From Acidobacteria bacterium 28-9 (GTDB lineage: Bacteria; Acidobacteriota; Blastocatellia; Pyrinomonadales; Pyrinomonadaceae): a DNA stretch of 64,000 nt. Shown here in pieces: positions 62,938-64,000 of this stretch. The stretch spans positions 1 to 64,000 of the forward strand of contig MWYY01000115.1 of assembly GCA_002050355.1 (NCBI GenBank), given 5' to 3'. The notes under the pieces are model-generated. The model was not told the origin of the DNA and searched no databases. It saw nothing but the letters and a program-made list of their open reading frames with translations. Within the stretch, counting starts at the first letter, position 1; each line of letters starts with the position of its first letter. The translations under genes and the position numbers were made by a program.

Positions 62938-64000
62938 ATGACGAAAATGAATGTTTATGATGAAACAACCCGCCAAGATTCGCCACTAAAAAGAAAAAAT
63001 GTTGAAACGGAACTTTTTGGTCAAGCGGTTTCAAGGGGAGTTGCAATCGGAAAGGTTGCCTGGTTGTACGGACAGAAGAGACAATATTATTGTATTGATT
63101 TAATGGAAAACCAAATTGAGGGCGAATTGCAGCGATTTCGTATCGCCGTTAGTCTGGCAAAACGACAAATTAAAAAAATTGCATCGCAAACAACCGAAAG
63201 CACCCGAACAAATAAAACAAGTATCCTCGACGCGCACCTTTTAATACTTGATGACAAATCTCTATCAAAAAAGATCGCAGACAAAATTCGGCTGAGAAAA
63301 GTTAATGCCGAATGGGCTGTGAAAGTCGTAACCGAAACTTACATCGCTGATTATAAATCCATTACAAGCACACATCTACGCGAGCGTTATATTGATTTGG
63401 AAGACGTTTCAGATCGCTTATTAAAGGTTCTCGGCGGCGAAAAACCTGATTTTCTGCTTCATAAAAATGCAGTTATCGTGGCAAAAGACATAAAACCTTC
63501 GTCCCTGATCGAATTATCCGAAAGCAGCCCAAAAGCGATTATTACCGAAAGAGGCGGCTGGACTTCGCATACATTTATTCTGGCGCGAGAAATGAATTTG
63601 CCTGCGGTTACCGGCATAGACGGCGTTTTGCAGCAAATCGAAACCGGTGATGAAGTTATCGTCGACGGATACAACGGAAAAATAATTTTGTATCCAACGG
63701 AAATGAATCTGCGCGAATATAAAATTGCCGCCAAAAAATTTAAGAGCGTTAAAGTAGAAAGTTTAAAAACCACCGGTGGAAAACTAAAAACTCTTGACGG
63801 ACGGGAAATAATTATCCGCGCCAATGTTGATTCGCCCCAAAATTTCTTAAAAGCAGAACGTGTGGGCGCGCGCGGCATCGGCTTGTATCGCTCTGAATTT
63901 TTGTTTAATCAATACAAAGATTTTCCTTCCGAAAAGGAGCAAATAAATGCTTATCAAAAGATTGCACGCCTTGTCGCAGAAGAAGCGGTTCAAATTCGGA
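62938..64000 (+). CDS. ptsI: phosphoenolpyruvate-protein phosphotransferase (PTS enzyme I), 3' end outside window
   Basis: At least 354 residues visible from ATG 62938, truncated at the window end. N-terminal HPr-binding helical part (VSRGVAIGKVAWLYGQ, ILDAHLLILDDKSLSKKI), the swivelling phosphohistidine domain with the active-site His in ERGGWTSHTFILAREMNLPA, and the start of the PEP-binding barrel (RANVDSPQNF, GARGIGLYRSEFLFNQ). It transfers phosphate from PEP to HPr. HPr and other PTS genes are not visible, so sugar-PTS or regulatory PTS cannot be decided. The N-terminal ~35 residues are an extra polar extension; the ATG at 62947 is also possible. Confidence 0.88.
   Translation, partial: MTKMNVYDETTRQDSPLKRKNVETELFGQAVSRGVAIGKVAWLYGQKRQYYCIDLMENQIEGELQRFRIAVSLAKRQIKKIASQTTESTRTNKTSILDAHLLILDDKSLSKKIADKIRLRKVNAEWAVKVVTETYIADYKSITSTHLRERYIDLEDVSDRLLKVLGGEKPDFLLHKNAVIVAKDIKPSSLIELSESSPKAIITERGGWTSHTFILAREMNLPAVTGIDGVLQQIETGDEVIVDGYNGKIILYPTEMNLREYKIAAKKFKSVKVESLKTTGGKLKTLDGREIIIRANVDSPQNFLKAERVGARGIGLYRSEFLFNQYKDFPSEKEQINAYQKIARLVAEEAVQIR

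Overview
The window looks like chromosomal DNA of an Acidobacteriota member, most likely class Blastocatellia (Pyrinomonadaceae-like). This is inferred from gene content, not from a marker gene: a roughly 1,230-residue TonB-dependent receptor with an N-terminal carboxypeptidase-regulatory-like domain, many secreted peptidases, zinc-ribbon/FHA/kinase signalling proteins, a UMF1-type MFS protein, a TIGR00266-like protein and a yicC-gmk-rpoZ cluster. Base composition is moderate (mid-40s percent G+C by eye). Genes lie on both strands in short operons, many closed by clear hairpin terminators.

Layout. 0-3.6 kb: secreted HExxH/TPR protein, isochorismatase-like hydrolase, small membrane protein, thioesterase. 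3.7-4.5 kb: an AT-rich zinc-finger nuclease gene between a partial copy of the tRNA-Gln 3' end and the tRNA itself. 4.6-10.7 kb: smpB, pepA, sucC, ETF-quinone oxidoreductase, csbD-like gene, small HExxH protein. 10.7-14.4 kb (minus): ABC exporter, yicC, gmk, rpoZ. 14.5-22.8 kb: OmpA-like protein, a decayed stretch with an RHS remnant, an ABC ATPase lacking several catalytic residues, a small envelope gene group ending in a VIT/VWA protein, and a YCF48-like protein. 23.1-28.3 kb: TonB receptor and a broken lamin-tail-domain gene. 28.5-40 kb: a peptide-degradation block (M16 pair, S9, M28, S41, two Dpp/Opp ATPases). 40-46.8 kb: YIP1 protein and a MacAB-like efflux operon. 47-52.3 kb: FHA protein, FHA/zinc-ribbon Ser/Thr kinase, RDD membrane protein and an FHA-GAF-SpoIIE phosphatase. 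52.5-64 kb: housekeeping genes ftsY, ribD, ksgA, rnj, an ACT protein, SDR, uppP, MFS, LOG-family, TIGR00266 and the start of ptsI.

Together the genes fit a heterotroph that digests proteins in the periplasm, imports peptides, and feeds amino-acid carbon into the TCA cycle (sucC) and electrons into quinone (ETF-QO). The kinase/phosphatase block could carry a phosphothreonine-FHA signalling circuit.

The two least ordinary signals are (1) a dispersed family of degenerate tandem heptamer repeats, often two inverted arms, found at about eleven places between genes, abutting start or stop codons, and inside coding sequence (ABC exporter C-terminus, KsgA N-terminus and a KsgA internal loop); and (2) a 775-bp tRNA-Gln-associated unit carrying only a zinc-finger, Vsr/EDxHD-like endonuclease gene, bounded by 16-bp direct repeats of the tRNA 3' end.
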